From Linderina pennispora (Eukaryota > Kickxellomycota > Kickxellomycetes > Kickxellales > Kickxellaceae), in contig NW_024468253.1 of the NCBI RefSeq assembly GCF_002104995.1, positions 62,001 through 126,000 of the forward strand: a DNA stretch of 64,000 bases. Direction: 5' to 3'. The notes under the pieces are model-generated. The model saw only the letters and a program-made list of their open reading frames with translations. It was not told the origin of the DNA and did not search any database. Of the stretch, positions 1 to 10,530 are shown piece by piece. The first letter of the stretch is position 1. Every line of letters starts with the position of its first letter. The position numbers and the translations under genes are program-made.

Positions 1-606
1 TCCTTCAGGGATTTCTAGTGGGTCTGGTCGGCGCCAAGCGCATTCTGGAAATCGGCACGTTCATTGGAACGTCGGCTATCTTCTACGCTAATGCACTGAA
101 GCGGAACGGCGTCAAGGGTGGTGTCGACGAAACCGGCCACAAGCCGATTATTTCATTGGACATCAGCGAGGAGTTTGCGGAAATTCGCACGCAAGAACTT
201 TATGGAGGCTGGTGTCGAGGACTATATCGAAGTTATTGTCGGCGATGCTGATGATATCCTAAAGTCACTGTCTGGCTCCACATTCGACCTCATTTTCGTC
301 GATGCCGATAAGCCCTCGTACCGTAAATACTACGACACACTCCTCGGCAATAACATGCTCAACAAGAGCGGGCTCTACATCTTCGACAACACGGCATTTG
401 ATAGGGTGATTCGGTTCGTTGAAGCGCCGGTCCCGGTGCCCAGAGATGCCAAGCCGCTGGACGTACCAACCGACGAAAGATTAATCAGCACAAAAACTGC
501 GATCATGCTGCATGAGTTCAATGAGTACATTCGCAAGGACCCACGCGTCGAGGTCGTTATGCTGCCACTGTATACCGGAATTACTCTTGTGCGCCTTTTG
601 CATTAA
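1..606 (+). CDS. SAM-dependent O-methyltransferase (CCoAOMT/COMT-like), 5' end outside window, one frameshift
   Basis: Methyltransferase of the cation-dependent caffeoyl-CoA/catechol O-methyltransferase type, expected to move a methyl group from S-adenosylmethionine to a small catechol-like hydroxyl; the substrate cannot be told. Visible signatures are the SAM-binding AKRILEIGTFIGTSA and the acidic metal/substrate stretch FDLIFVDADKPSYRKYYD, followed by the family C-terminal strand. The frame is open to the left edge, so the start lies upstream of the window. The frame changes at about base 186: removing one C there joins EEFAEI to ARKNFMEAGVEDY. This is a single-base insertion, either a consensus error or a real lesion. 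A decayed copy follows at 713-1129. Family call is secure; intactness is not. Confidence 0.8.
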
Positions 607-712
607 GTCGCTCTATATTTGAGAGTGGGTGTCTTTCTCAGCCATTCTATTAGTGAATAAATCACATTGCCTCAACTATATTCGTTGTTCGGCTATTGCT
701 GACTATCAAGGC

Positions 713-1129
713 ATGCTCCACAGGTTCCTTGTCGGTCTGGTTGATGCGAAGCGCATTCTGGAGATCGGCGATGCCCGCGAGAACGTGGTCAAGCTGAGCA
801 ACATCACTGTTGATGTAGCGTTCCTTGATGTGGACAAGATGTCGTACAAATACCACCACGATGCGATCCTGGAGAGGAGCATGTTGAATAAGTCTGGCTT
901 GTTTATTGCTGATGATACAGCATTCACTAGTGTCACCACATAGGCATTCCAGCACCAGTTTCTGAGTATGCCAGGCCGGTTGGTGTCAAGTTTAACATCT
1001 GTATGCATAGTCTGGAGAACAGTTTTCGCACTACATGGGCTCAGCGAGTATGCTCACAAAGACCCGCGGACTAAACCGGTTATGCTGCCACAATTCACCG
1101 GTATCGCATTTATCCGGCAGATTGCCTAG
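713..1129 (+). pseudogene. decayed tandem copy of the upstream O-methyltransferase, with internal deletion
   Basis: The sequence begins MLHRFLVGLVDAKRILEIG, nearly identical to the upstream gene's FLVGLVGAKRILEIG. It then jumps straight to the region matching VGDADDILKSLSG, so the segment between the SAM motif and the VDADK motif (about 50 residues) is missing. The part MLNKSGLFIADDTAF matches MLNKSGLYIFDNTAF. An in-frame TAG at 941-943 follows, yet after a poorly matching stretch the same frame again resembles the parent C-terminus (SEYAHKDPRTKPVMLP, then the stop at 1127-1129). A deletion, a stop and a drifted middle make this a pseudogene rather than a base-calling artefact. No function is expected. 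Confidence 0.8.
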
Positions 1130-1243
1130 GTGGCTCCCATATGCTAGGACTGCCGTTGCAAATGTTTACAGACGAGCGCCTGCTAGCCAATCTGTCGTAC
1201 AAGATTCTTTATATCCTTTTCTGTAGCAATCTCCTTGTCAAAC

Positions 1244-1993
1244 ATGCCGTCGAAACCACTTGTCAAGATATGCGGTGTGCGGACAGTCGAGGCAGCAGTG
1301 ACGGCGGCGGAGGCAGGGGCGGATATTATCGGCATGATTTTTGCCCCTTCCCCGCGTCTTATTGATGTCTCGACTGGACAAGCCATTGCACGGGCAGTCA
1401 AGCAAGCATCTGGCGATTCAGCTGACATCGTCCACGTCAAGCACATCCACGATGGCATCTGCGAGAACGCGACAGCGGCCGAGTTTTTCACCACGAGCGG
1501 GGCCAAGATCCTAAAGTCCCGCAAGGGGCCGCTGTTGGCGGGTGTGTTCCAGAACCAGCCCTTGGAGCATATCCTTGCGGTGGTCGAGCAGGTGCCTCTG
1601 GACTTGGTGCAGCTGCACGGCACCGAGCCGATCGATCTGGCCAGGGAGATCCCAGTGCCAGTGATCAAGGTGTTCCATGTCGACGATACATTCTCGGTGG
1701 AGGATTCCGATTTGTTCAAGACGTTCCGGCACTCGGTTGTGCTGCTAGACACTAAGGTTGCGGGCACCACTCAGCAGGGCGGGCGGGGAGTGAGCTTTGA
1801 CTGGACAATCGCACGCCGGCTGGCGGACAGCGGGCTGCCGTTCATAATGGCTGGCGGTCTAACACCAGACAATGTGAGGGAGGCGGTGGATGTGGGCAGA
1901 CCATGGGGAGTTGATGTGTCGAGTGGCACTGAGACGAACAAGGCCAAAGACCCAGCCAAAATTACAGCGTTTGTCGCCAATGCCAAACAATGA
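1244..1993 (+). CDS. TRP1: phosphoribosylanthranilate isomerase, free-standing
   Basis: Catalyses the Amadori rearrangement of N-(5'-phosphoribosyl)anthranilate in tryptophan synthesis, in the cytosol. The 249-residue protein has the TrpF (beta/alpha)8 barrel signatures: the N-terminal VKICGVRT with the catalytic Cys, the central DLVQLHG strand, the Asp loop VVLLDTKVAGTTQQGGRG, and the phosphate-binding FIMAGGLTPDNV and GVDVSSGTE. The first in-frame ATG is at 1244, just before the conserved KPLVKICG. No TrpG or TrpC domain is attached, unlike the trifunctional proteins of many filamentous ascomycetes. The frame is intact. It ends 83 bp before the stop of the PAQR gene on the other strand, so the two are convergent. 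Confidence 0.95.
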   Translation: MPSKPLVKICGVRTVEAAVTAAEAGADIIGMIFAPSPRLIDVSTGQAIARAVKQASGDSADIVHVKHIHDGICENATAAEFFTTSGAKILKSRKGPLLAGVFQNQPLEHILAVVEQVPLDLVQLHGTEPIDLAREIPVPVIKVFHVDDTFSVEDSDLFKTFRHSVVLLDTKVAGTTQQGGRGVSFDWTIARRLADSGLPFIMAGGLTPDNVREAVDVGRPWGVDVSSGTETNKAKDPAKITAFVANAKQ

Positions 1994-2076
1994 GCTACGG
2001 GGGTATATTAGAATTAGTGAGTAAGGAAAGGATTTATAGAGTGTGTATAGTACACATGGGTGTGGATTGGGGGTGT

Positions 2077-3133
2077 CTAGCTGAAGGCCTGGGCGCTGTG
2101 GTGCCACTTGAAGGCCTGCACGATACCGTAAAAGTGCGTCAGGGCTGCAAAGAACACCAGCATGTGGAAGAGCTGGTGCGAGTTCCCAATGATGTCGAAC
2201 TTCCCCGGGAACCAGCGCTCAGGGATGTTGAAGGCGTACAGCAGCGTGCCTGCAACGTACAGGGCGAACATGCCCATGGTGTAGTAAAAGCCCATCGACT
2301 TTGCTGACATGGCCACGCCGTGGGCAATGACATGGTGGGTGACGGGGAAGGCGCCCGACAGCGAGATGGAGAAGAACACGACAGGACGCAGCCAGCGCAG
2401 GCTGGGCTTCTGCAGATGCGGCGAGACGCTGATCACGATGCCGACAAGGAACAGCGTGAAGCTCATGGCCATGTATGTCCACATCATGCCGCGGGACTCG
2501 TAGTAGCCGTAGTAGAGGCCGGGCAGGAGCGAGCCGAGGATCAGGAACAGGATCCCGACAAAGTCGCACTTGAGCCAGGCAACGTGGTGCGAGTGTGAGT
2601 GGCACGAAAACAGGTGGAACATGGACGACAGCAGGAAGCACACGCAGGCGCTCAGCAGGTAGCCGTAGAAGACTACGTAGTCGCCCCACGACGACCGGCC
2701 CGGCGACAGTCCCTGCGGCAGCAGGTTGTAGTTTGTGCTGATGATCAGGCCGATGAAGAACACCAGCGCGAAAAAGTGCGTCAGGACATTGCCGGTCTCG
2801 TTGTGCAGGTACGTGAGCGAGTGGAAGCACATGCGGTACGAGTATGTGAGATGCCGATACCCGGACAGAATGTAGGTGTCGCGCAGAAAGGCCGGCGTCT
2901 CGTCGATGGTGGTTGTGTACTTGGGGTGGGCGGGGCCCATAAACGGCTTGTACTGGACCGCGGGCATCTCGTACTCGGTGACCTGGGTGTCGTCGTCGCT
3001 GCCAACAGCACTAGCAGCGAGCTTTTGTGCCGAGGCACGGCGGTGGCGGAGATGCGGTGCTTGCTGTGTGGCGGGGCCACGCACATTTCCCGGTGGGCGA
3101 CTCGGAAGTCGACTTTCCCGATGCTGCAGCCAT
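2077..3133 (-). CDS. PAQR/AdipoR-type seven-helix membrane protein (first of two)
   Basis: Member of the progestin/adiponectin receptor and hemolysin-III superfamily (fungal Izh-like), integral membrane proteins linked to sterol, zinc and ceramide biology. The Zn-site motifs are present: SSMFHLFSCHS in the second helix and the late HQLFHMLVFFAALTHFYG. FNIPERWFPGKFD before the last helix and YLHNETGNVLTHF are also family-typical. The core reads without interruption from the ATG at 2967 (296 residues). A better start is the ATG at 3133, about 100 bp downstream of a TATA box; its frame (MAAASGKSTSESPTG) joins the core if one A of the AAA run at 3086-3088 (TTT on the top strand) is extra, giving about 351 residues. 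The N-terminus is therefore less certain than the core. Confidence 0.88.
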
Positions 3134-3234
3134 ACTTTTTTGTGGAATAGTGCACTAGAAATTGTTGATGTGGGCGACCCAAGGAGCTCCTTCAAGAAAT
3201 ACTCATGGACCGAGAAGGTGGGCGGGTGTGGAAG

Positions 3235-3244
3235 TATATAAATA
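3235..3244 (-). promoter_or_regulatory. TATA-like element upstream of the first PAQR gene
   Basis: TATATAAATA (top strand) reads TATTTATATA on the gene's strand, about 100 bp upstream of the ATG at 3133, a normal spacing for fungal TATA promoters. It supports 3133 as the start. The element is usable in either direction, so the assignment is inferred from distance. Confidence 0.4.
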
Positions 3245-4090
3245 GAACCGTGTAGCTTTAGAGTTGGTGTAGAGTTGCTAATCTCGGACCGGCCCTGCGT
3301 CTGCTTCTTGGTTACGATAGAAATATACACGAGAGAAAAAGGTTGTAGAGTACAGATGGAGAAAGAGATAAAAATTTTGGGCAGAAGAGGGAAGACGAGC
3401 GCTCAGCCGCCACCTTGTCGACCTTTTGATTTCGCAAATTTCACAAGCCATCGCACATAGAGCAGCAGCAGGCAAAGAAAACGGGATGAGAAAGAATTTC
3501 CACATTTTCCGCTTCGTTTGGGGGTACGAGGGCAGATCTGCAGCACGGCCAACTTCTGTGATCCAACCGCCTTATTTTCGCTTTTGCCAGTGGTCGCTGG
3601 AATCGTGTTTGAACCACCGATCGAGGGTAAACAGCTTTGCGAAGGTATACGGACACAGACGAACAGTCACAGAATGCAATTGTTGACAACAACAGACGAA
3701 GCGGTACAGGATTGAATGCCCGTATGACCTGGACCTGCAGCGTAGGCGGCTGCCGGCCGAAATATGCAGCGTCGTCTGGAAAAAAACAAAACCGTACCCA
3801 CTGGCTCGGGACTCGCAGCGAGCAGCCTGGCGTGATCAGAATCCCAAAAAAGGTGGAAACGGAATTTTGGAGGATACTCAGCTAAAAGCTGTGCTTGCCA
3901 TCTCCGCAACAGAAACGAACCGGTGGCAGTCCGGCTCGTCGGAACCATGGCTCGAGCCGATATCGACTGGCTCTCTTCGATAAGCGCCCAATTTTTTATT
4001 TTTGCATTGCTTGCAAAATTCGGAATTTGCTCCTTTCGCCTTTTGCTTACCTGCACTTTCTCACAGAGCATTCCTTCTAAACCTCACAAA
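3245..4090. other. divergent intergenic region between PAQR and mitochondrial uS8
   Basis: Upstream of both flanking genes. No ORF here looks coding; the longest frames are shadows or read-through into the uS8m frame. Apart from the TATA-like element just to its left I see no recognisable site. Confidence 0.5.
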
Positions 4091-4552
4091 ATGGTCGGCG
4101 TCCACGATATCTGCGCACGCGTACAGAACGGATTCCGCGCCCGGCTTGGCCGCATAGCTATCCCCGAGACAAAACTGAACCTAGCTGTGTCTCGAGTTCT
4201 CTACAGCCAGGGTTTTGTCGGATCGGTGACGCGTGGCACGCACCTGGGCCCCGACGCCGAATACACACCGACGACAAACCTGAACGTGGCTGAGCGGCGC
4301 CTGTGGCTGTCGCTAAAGTACTACCAGGATCACCCGGTCCTGCGCAACATGAACTGCATTTCGAAGCCATCGCGGCGGATCAGCTGCAACGCGTTCCAGC
4401 TGAGGACACTGGCGGCCGGGCAGTCGTGGAGCATCGTCAAGGGCGTGATCCCCGGTGAGATCATGATCGTGTCGACGGCGCGCGGGATCATGGAGGTCCA
4501 GGAGGCGGTCAAGCTGGGGCTGGGAGGCACGCTTTTGGCTCGTGCAAAGTAG
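4091..4552 (+). CDS. MRPS8: mitochondrial small-subunit ribosomal protein uS8m
   Basis: A 153-residue S8-family protein of the mitochondrial ribosome's small subunit, where S8 binds the central domain of the rRNA. The N-terminal helix VHDICARVQNGFRARLG matches the fungal mitochondrial S8 start (HIQNG-type). The C-terminal GEIMIVSTARGIMEVQEA and GLGGTLLARAK match the bacterial S8 ending STSKGVM..A...GVGGE. The frame stays open upstream, but the ATG at 4091 in the context AAAATGG begins directly at the conserved part. The gene sits between two divergently transcribed PAQR genes, with no functional link apparent. Confidence 0.88.
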   Translation: MVGVHDICARVQNGFRARLGRIAIPETKLNLAVSRVLYSQGFVGSVTRGTHLGPDAEYTPTTNLNVAERRLWLSLKYYQDHPVLRNMNCISKPSRRISCNAFQLRTLAAGQSWSIVKGVIPGEIMIVSTARGIMEVQEAVKLGLGGTLLARAK

Positions 4553-4841
4553 CTGCGTCACTGCGTTTGCAATAAATAACGAAGTATGCGCTTTCATGTG
4601 CCAGTATCAGCCTATATGAGGCCAAATGTTGAGGACGACGCTGGCAGCTGTGGCCATCATTGGACCGACGCCCTTGTGAAAACGAAACCTCCAGCGCATA
4701 GAGCCAACGGATTTTTCAACCTATTGATCATGCAACTGAAAAATGTTGCGGATTTATAGCCACCACGACCGCCTCACTTCTAGAATGGTATACTTGCTAA
4801 CTCTCCTCTGCAGTTTCGATTTCCCCTCATTTTTGCCCGCT

Positions 4842-5796
4842 ATGGTTCTCTCCAGACGCGCGTCGCCAGCAGACCCCATTGCTTTGCAGACAGAGCGGCT
4901 ACTGGATGACAGCAACGCCAATGCCAAGGCACACCAGCCCAAGCGCATTCTTGTCTGGGACGAGCTGCCAGCGTGGATGCGCGACAACCACTATATCCGG
5001 ACCGGGTACCGCGCGCCGACGAATTCCTTCCAAAAGTGCTTCCAGTCGGTCTTTTACCTGCACAACGAGACCGGCAACATCACGACGCACCTGCTGGGCG
5101 CGCTCGGGTTCCTGGGGCTCTGCTACACGGTGACGCAGAACGTGTTTCCGCAGTTCGAGACCGTGGACTGGCAGGACATTGTCACAATGTACGTGTTTCT
5201 ACTGGGGAGCTGTTGGGTGCATGGGTCTGTCGGCCACATTCCATACAGTGTCGTGCCATTCGCATGGCGTGCAGAGAATGTACAACAAGTGCGATTACGT
5301 CGGCATCGTGTTCCTCATCGTCGGCTCGTGCGTGCCCATGTTCTGCTACACATTCTACTGCAACCCGTACCTAAAGCTCTTCTACCTGGGCCTGATCTCC
5401 ACGCTAGGCGCCATCACCATCGCCATGGTAGTCACGCCCAAATTCGGCACGTCCGAGTACCGGCCTCTGCGGGCGGTGACGTTTGTGCTGCTGGGCCTAT
5501 CGGGGGTGCTGCCGGCCATGCACGCGCTCATCAAGTTTGGCTGGGAGTATGTGCTCAACGCGGTGCAGGTCCCGTACATGCTGGCGATGGGCGGGTTCTA
5601 CATTGTCGGGGCGACGCTGTACGGCACGCGTATCCCCGAGCGGTGGTTCCCTGGAAAGTGCGACTATTGGCTGCACTCGCACCAGATATTCCACGTGTTC
5701 GTCGTCATAGCTGCGGTCTTCCACTACGTCGGGGTTGTCAGGGCGCTTAGGTGGACGCATACCGAGGGACGTGGCCTGTGCGAAATCGCCCCATGA
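4842..5796 (+). CDS. PAQR/AdipoR-type seven-helix membrane protein (second copy), one frameshift
   Basis: Paralogue of the gene at 2077-3133, with the same landmarks: VFYLHNETGNITTHLLG, the Zn-site SATFHTVSCHSHGVQ, the TRIPERWFPGKCDYW loop and the final HSHQIFHVFVVIAAVFHYVG. The N-terminal cytoplasmic part and helix 1 are in one frame, the rest in the next. Dropping one G from the GGGG run at 5204-5207 restores YVFLLGAVGCMGLS, matching the paralogue, for about 317 residues. ATG 4842 (MVLSRRASPADP) is chosen; an in-frame ATG at 4743 would add 33 unconserved residues. The two copies are divergent and separated only by uS8m, so a local inverted duplication is likely. Confidence 0.85.
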
Positions 5797-5960
5797 AGGA
5801 AATCAGCGGTGCGTGATGCTAGGGATCTAGCATTTCATTAGCGCTGCCCCTATTCCCTTCCTGGGCAGTTCCTAAAAATGCGGGTTCATTTTCTCACCTC
5901 TCTTGTTCTTGCATACTCTGCGCCTTTTATATTTAAATACCTTTAAACGAATTTCCCGCC

Positions 5961-8900
5961 ATGGCTATGCCCTTTGTGCCTCCCCTGAATTACACTCGGG
6001 TGAAGGATAATCGGCCACACCGGTTCGCATACGATTTCGGGTCGGTAGACCCAGGAATGTTTGCCCCTGCGCCCGACCACAACCGGCCCAAGCGGGCTCC
6101 ACGCCGCACAGTCTCATATACAATACCGCTGCCAGACGACCCGACAACTTCTGTGCAATCAGATGACCTGTACGGGCATGTGCTCGGTGTCAATGCTCTG
6201 GCCCTGTCATTTGCAAACCCCAGCCAGCGGGAAACTGGCGGCGTGCTGTTCTCTGGCGGCCGCGACGGCGTGGTGAAAGCATGGTCACTGGACTTCCCCC
6301 TGCGCGAAACGCCTGCTGCCAATGGCCTGTCATCATGGTCAATAGACAGGCACAGGTTGAAGCACGCTGCAAAACCAAGGTCGTCGCTAAAGACATCCCG
6401 AATCCTGCACTCGGACTGGATTAACGATTTGGTCGTGGCCAACAACGGGAACACCATCGTCACAGCCTCGTCAGACCAGACCGTGCGTGCGTGGTCGCCA
6501 TACGACGACAACGCCCGGCCGCAGACGATTGGTTCCCATCTGGATTACGTAAAGGCGCTGGCGTATGCGCCGCAGCGCCAGATGGTCATTAGCGGCGGTC
6601 TTGATCGCAAGATCAAGCTCTGGGACCTGTCGATGGCTGGCAGCGGTCCCGTGTACCCTGTCAGCGAATTTGGCGATGCCTCTGAATCCTCAAGTGTCTA
6701 TACTCTGGCGTGCAATGCCGCCGGCTCCCTGGTCGTGTCGGGGTCTCCAGAGAAGCCGGTTCGCGTGTGGGATACGCGCATGGGCAAGCAGGTGACGATG
6801 CTGTCGGGCCACACCGACCACATCCGTGCCGTCATGCTCTCTGCAGACTCGGAACTCGTGCTTTCGGGATCATCGGACACCACAGTGAAGCTATGGAGTA
6901 TGCGCATGCGTCGGTGCCTGTCGACGTTCTCGCAGCACAACGACTCGGTATGGTCGCTTTATTCGAGCCATCCGCGTTTCCAGACATTCTACTCTGCGAG
7001 CCGCGATGGTCTGGTTGCCAAAACTGTCGGTGCCGGGCTTTTCGACGACCAACAGCACCACCAGAGTTTATCAGCAGCGCCACAGTCGCGTGGCGGCTCG
7101 CTTGACGACGCCACGTCGCTAGCTGGGTATGCAAACTCGGGCGTCGTCTGTGTGGCCGTAGCGAAGGAGCCGCAAGGTGTGGTGAAGCTGGTTGCTGCCG
7201 ATGACTCGTTCATTTGGACAGCCACAAAGGGCACAAGGCTCAACCGCTGGCGCGACGTCACCGTGCGTGGGTCACGGGGCATTACGCCTGGCGATCCGCC
7301 AGCCCGTGGCGCCCTTGCGCCAATCGCGCGTGCGAACGGCGAGTCGGGCTCCGAGTCCGATGAGGCGAGCGAGCTGACCAGACGGTCGGTCATCGGCACC
7401 TGGCAGGCGTTCAGTCCGCCCAGGATGGGCGACAGCCCGCTAGCACTGCATCCCAACCACCATGGGCGGCACCGGCGCACACATACAGCAGACCCAGTGG
7501 AATTCACGGCCGCTGAGCAGGGCAATGCAGAGTCTCGAGGCCAAGCAGCCGTGTCGCCAGTACTCAAGGCTATCCATGCAGAATGGGTCAAGCGCGGTGT
7601 GCTAAAGGAGTCTGACGGCGAGGACCAGTACTACGACGCGAATTCTCATGGCAGCGAGTCGTCAGGCAGCCTGGGGGCTGCGCGTGGTTCCCACAGCCGC
7701 TCGCAGTCCATGGGCACCATGCAGCATCCAACATCAATCACTTCAGTTCTAGCCTCGCACTCGGCCACACCCATGGCCATCCCGGGCCGCTCCAAGGCCG
7801 AAAGTCGGCGCAAGGACACCGCCAGGCAGAACGAGTACGAGATGCTGTCAGTGCCCGAGTCGCCGTTGCCAGACTCGTCGTTTATGAAAGCTGAGGTGCA
7901 TAAGGCTGTCGGCTCTCCCAGACAACTGCCGCAGGTGGCAGTGACCGATGATGGGGAAGAAGAGGCCGAAGCTGTGCCAGTGCGGGGAAAACCCGACGAA
8001 ACCATCTATGGCAAGCACGGCTTGCACCGGCACAAGATTCTAGACAACAAGCGCCAGGTTTTGGCGCAGGACACGCGTGGCCGTGTATCGCTCTGGGACT
8101 TGCTTCTGTGCTGTCGTATCTACGAGTTCCCCGAGACCGAGGAGCAGGCCAAGGCGAGCCACATGTTCCCTGGTATCTGTGGTCGCGACTTTGAGTCAAT
8201 TCAGATGGCCATCTCGACCGAGCCCGAGTCAGTTAATACCTGGTGCCATGTCGACACCAAAATTGGTGCTCTGACTGTGCGCCTTGACGAGAGCCGCGTA
8301 TGGAACGCCGAAGTTCACGTAGACGAGGTAGATGGTGTTACCGACGACACACTCCGGGCTATGGGGGACCATGAGCGCGTCAATATCGGAAATTGGATGC
8401 TGAAGCGCTTGTTCTTGCCATACGTCCGCAGCCGTAGCAAGCGCGGTCCGTTGTCACGCCATGATGCCACGCTGCTCAACAGATGGGTCACCCAGGTGCC
8501 AACCGGCGCTGTGGTGTCAGCTGTGCAGAATGAGCCACCCAGAAGCGCACCTCCTGAGCCAGTTAGCTTGCAGGCAGCAAAGGCGCCGGGGTCGATGAGC
8601 CCGCAGCTGTCTCAGATGGCAACCCTGGCGTCGGTGGATGAGGAGCTGGAGCACCAGCAGATGCTGAAGAGCCGGCCAAAAGCGTCAATTGCGTCACAGT
8701 TGCTAGCAACCACCAAACAGATTGGTATCCAGAGCGCCCAAAACGACAGTTTGCTGGTTGTGCCAAACAAAGTGCCATTGGCGGGGCAGGCAAGCCGGCA
8801 GTCTGTTTCCTATGAGGCTGATGGTGATGACGAAGACGACTGCACAGCGACATTGGCTAATGGTGGATCGGCAAAAAGCGATGGGGCATGGAGCGCTGGC

Positions 8901-10308
8901 CAGCTGCCGAACGGACCAGCGGCAGGCAGAGCCAGGACCACGCCAAAGCTGTTCTCCCAGTCAACGTATTTGGGATCACCCGGCCACCAGCATACACCGT
9001 CCATCGATACTGCTGCTGCTCCTAATACTACAGGTTCTGCGACCCCAACAGCACCAGCTCAAGCCCAACAGCAACAACAGCAACAGCAAGCGAAGGCAGA
9101 CGACTCCGAGTCCAATGCGAGCAACGGGTCTTCTGGCAAGTTTATGGAGCGACTCCGGTCGATGCGAGTGCGGCGGCAAAAGAGCTCGCCGTCATCCCAC
9201 AGCGGCCAGGCCAACCCTACCAGTGCGAGCAACAGCCCAAGTGCAGCACCAGCAACAGTGGCAGCGCCTGCTTCCCAGCAACCAGCTCAGCCGGCCCCAC
9301 CGTCCCCGCCGGCCCAGCAGCCCCCCCAGATGCATACTAACGGCAGCAGCCCAACGCAGCCCAAAGTGCGTGAGAAGGACGAGTTTGCAGAGTGGGCGGG
9401 GCCGCGGTACCCAACCGAGACCGAGCGCTCGCTGGCGCTCTTGCAGCATCCGCCAGCACCCTGGGACCAGCTGTATTCGCCAACCATCTGCCCGCGCCTG
9501 CCTCTGCCGCACAACGTCGTGATCCACTTGAGCCAGGAGCATTTTGAGGCCTCGGAGCCCTACCCGATCTACCGCAATACCATCGAGCTGATGGCGCACC
9601 CCGAGCACAACGACACGTCCCTCTCGCTGTTCCGGCTCGCTGACGACCCGGTTCTGTCGCTCGAGCTGTGCATGCCGGCATGGCTGACAGACTTTTTGCT
9701 ATTCAACCGACTGCCAGCAGGCCATCAGGAACCAGCAAAGCTGTCGTTTATTCTGGCGCCGTCGCCAACCACTACGCTGGCACCGTTCCCGAACCCCAAT
9801 GCGCGACTCGTGGCAAACCGCAATCTGCGAGCACGCAAACTGGCCATGTATGTGGTGGACAAGCTGGCGCTGCCGCTGATGCAGCAACCAGCACCCAACT
9901 ACATCAACGCGGTTGATTCGTGCGTGCGCGCATACCAGGGCACAGGCACGCACGTGGACCCGCGCACGGCTGGCTCTGGCAACCCGTATATAGACCTGTT
10001 TGTTGCTGCAGGGGAGACCATCAGCGAGGTAGGAGCGTGTCGCGCTGGATGACCTAGTTGGATGGCAGGATATTATGCGGAGGAAGAAGATGCAGGAGCC
10101 TGTGGAGGCAGTTGAGGAATACATTGGGCGGCCCGAGATGTACCTGGATCTGGCGTGCAAGGGGAAGACGGTTGCGCCCAGATTCACACTGGCGACCATC
10201 AAGGCCCACCTGTGGAAGTCAAGCAACGATATCATGGTGCACTACTCGTGGGCCGAGTTTGTCAAGAACCGGGTGGCCAAGGCGCAGAGTCTGCCGGCCG
10301 TAAAGTAA
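5961..10308 (+). CDS. WD-repeat protein of the WDR48/UAF1 family (deubiquitinase cofactor), one frameshift near the 3' end
   Basis: WDR48-type proteins bind and activate USP1/USP12/USP46-class deubiquitinases. The N-terminal third is a beta-propeller; clear WD units include HSDWINDLVVANNGNTIVTA, the stretch ending SGGLDRKIKLWDLS, and SGHTDHIRAVMLSADSELVL. The far C-terminus carries the DUF3337/SUMO-like-domain landmarks FTLATIKAHLWKSSNDIMVHY. Between them lies a very long Ser/Pro/Gln-rich linker (residues ~450-1140) with a poly-Gln tract at about 9068-9090. The main frame stops at 10050. Removing one G at 10032-10033 continues as EVERVALDDLVGWQDIMRRK to the stop at 10306-10308, about 1448 residues, more than twice the human protein. 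The ATG at 5961 has a good context (GCCATGG). The size comes from the linker, not extra propeller blades. Confidence 0.88.
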
Positions 10309-10530
10309 AATATGTTCTTTCGTACAGCCACCGATGCTTTTTTGTAAGTGTATCCAGACATTTCCTGATATACATAGCTGGTCGAGTGCATGCTGCATAG
10401 TGGCTAAAGTGCAATGTGCTCCTGAGGGCATTGCTTTACATGTGTATAAGAGGCACAATGCCTCCAGCATGCGAAAGCATAACAGGAACTGTATTTGAAA
10501 TGTTGATATTGAAATGAAGCTAGTAGAGCT

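Noticed and set aside
10029-10068. A 40-bp GT...AG intron at the end of the WDR48 homologue
   Set aside because: It would restore frame, but deleting one G at 10032-10033 keeps a further sensible coding stretch (ERVALDDLVGWQDIM), and 40 bp is shorter than the introns seen elsewhere here.
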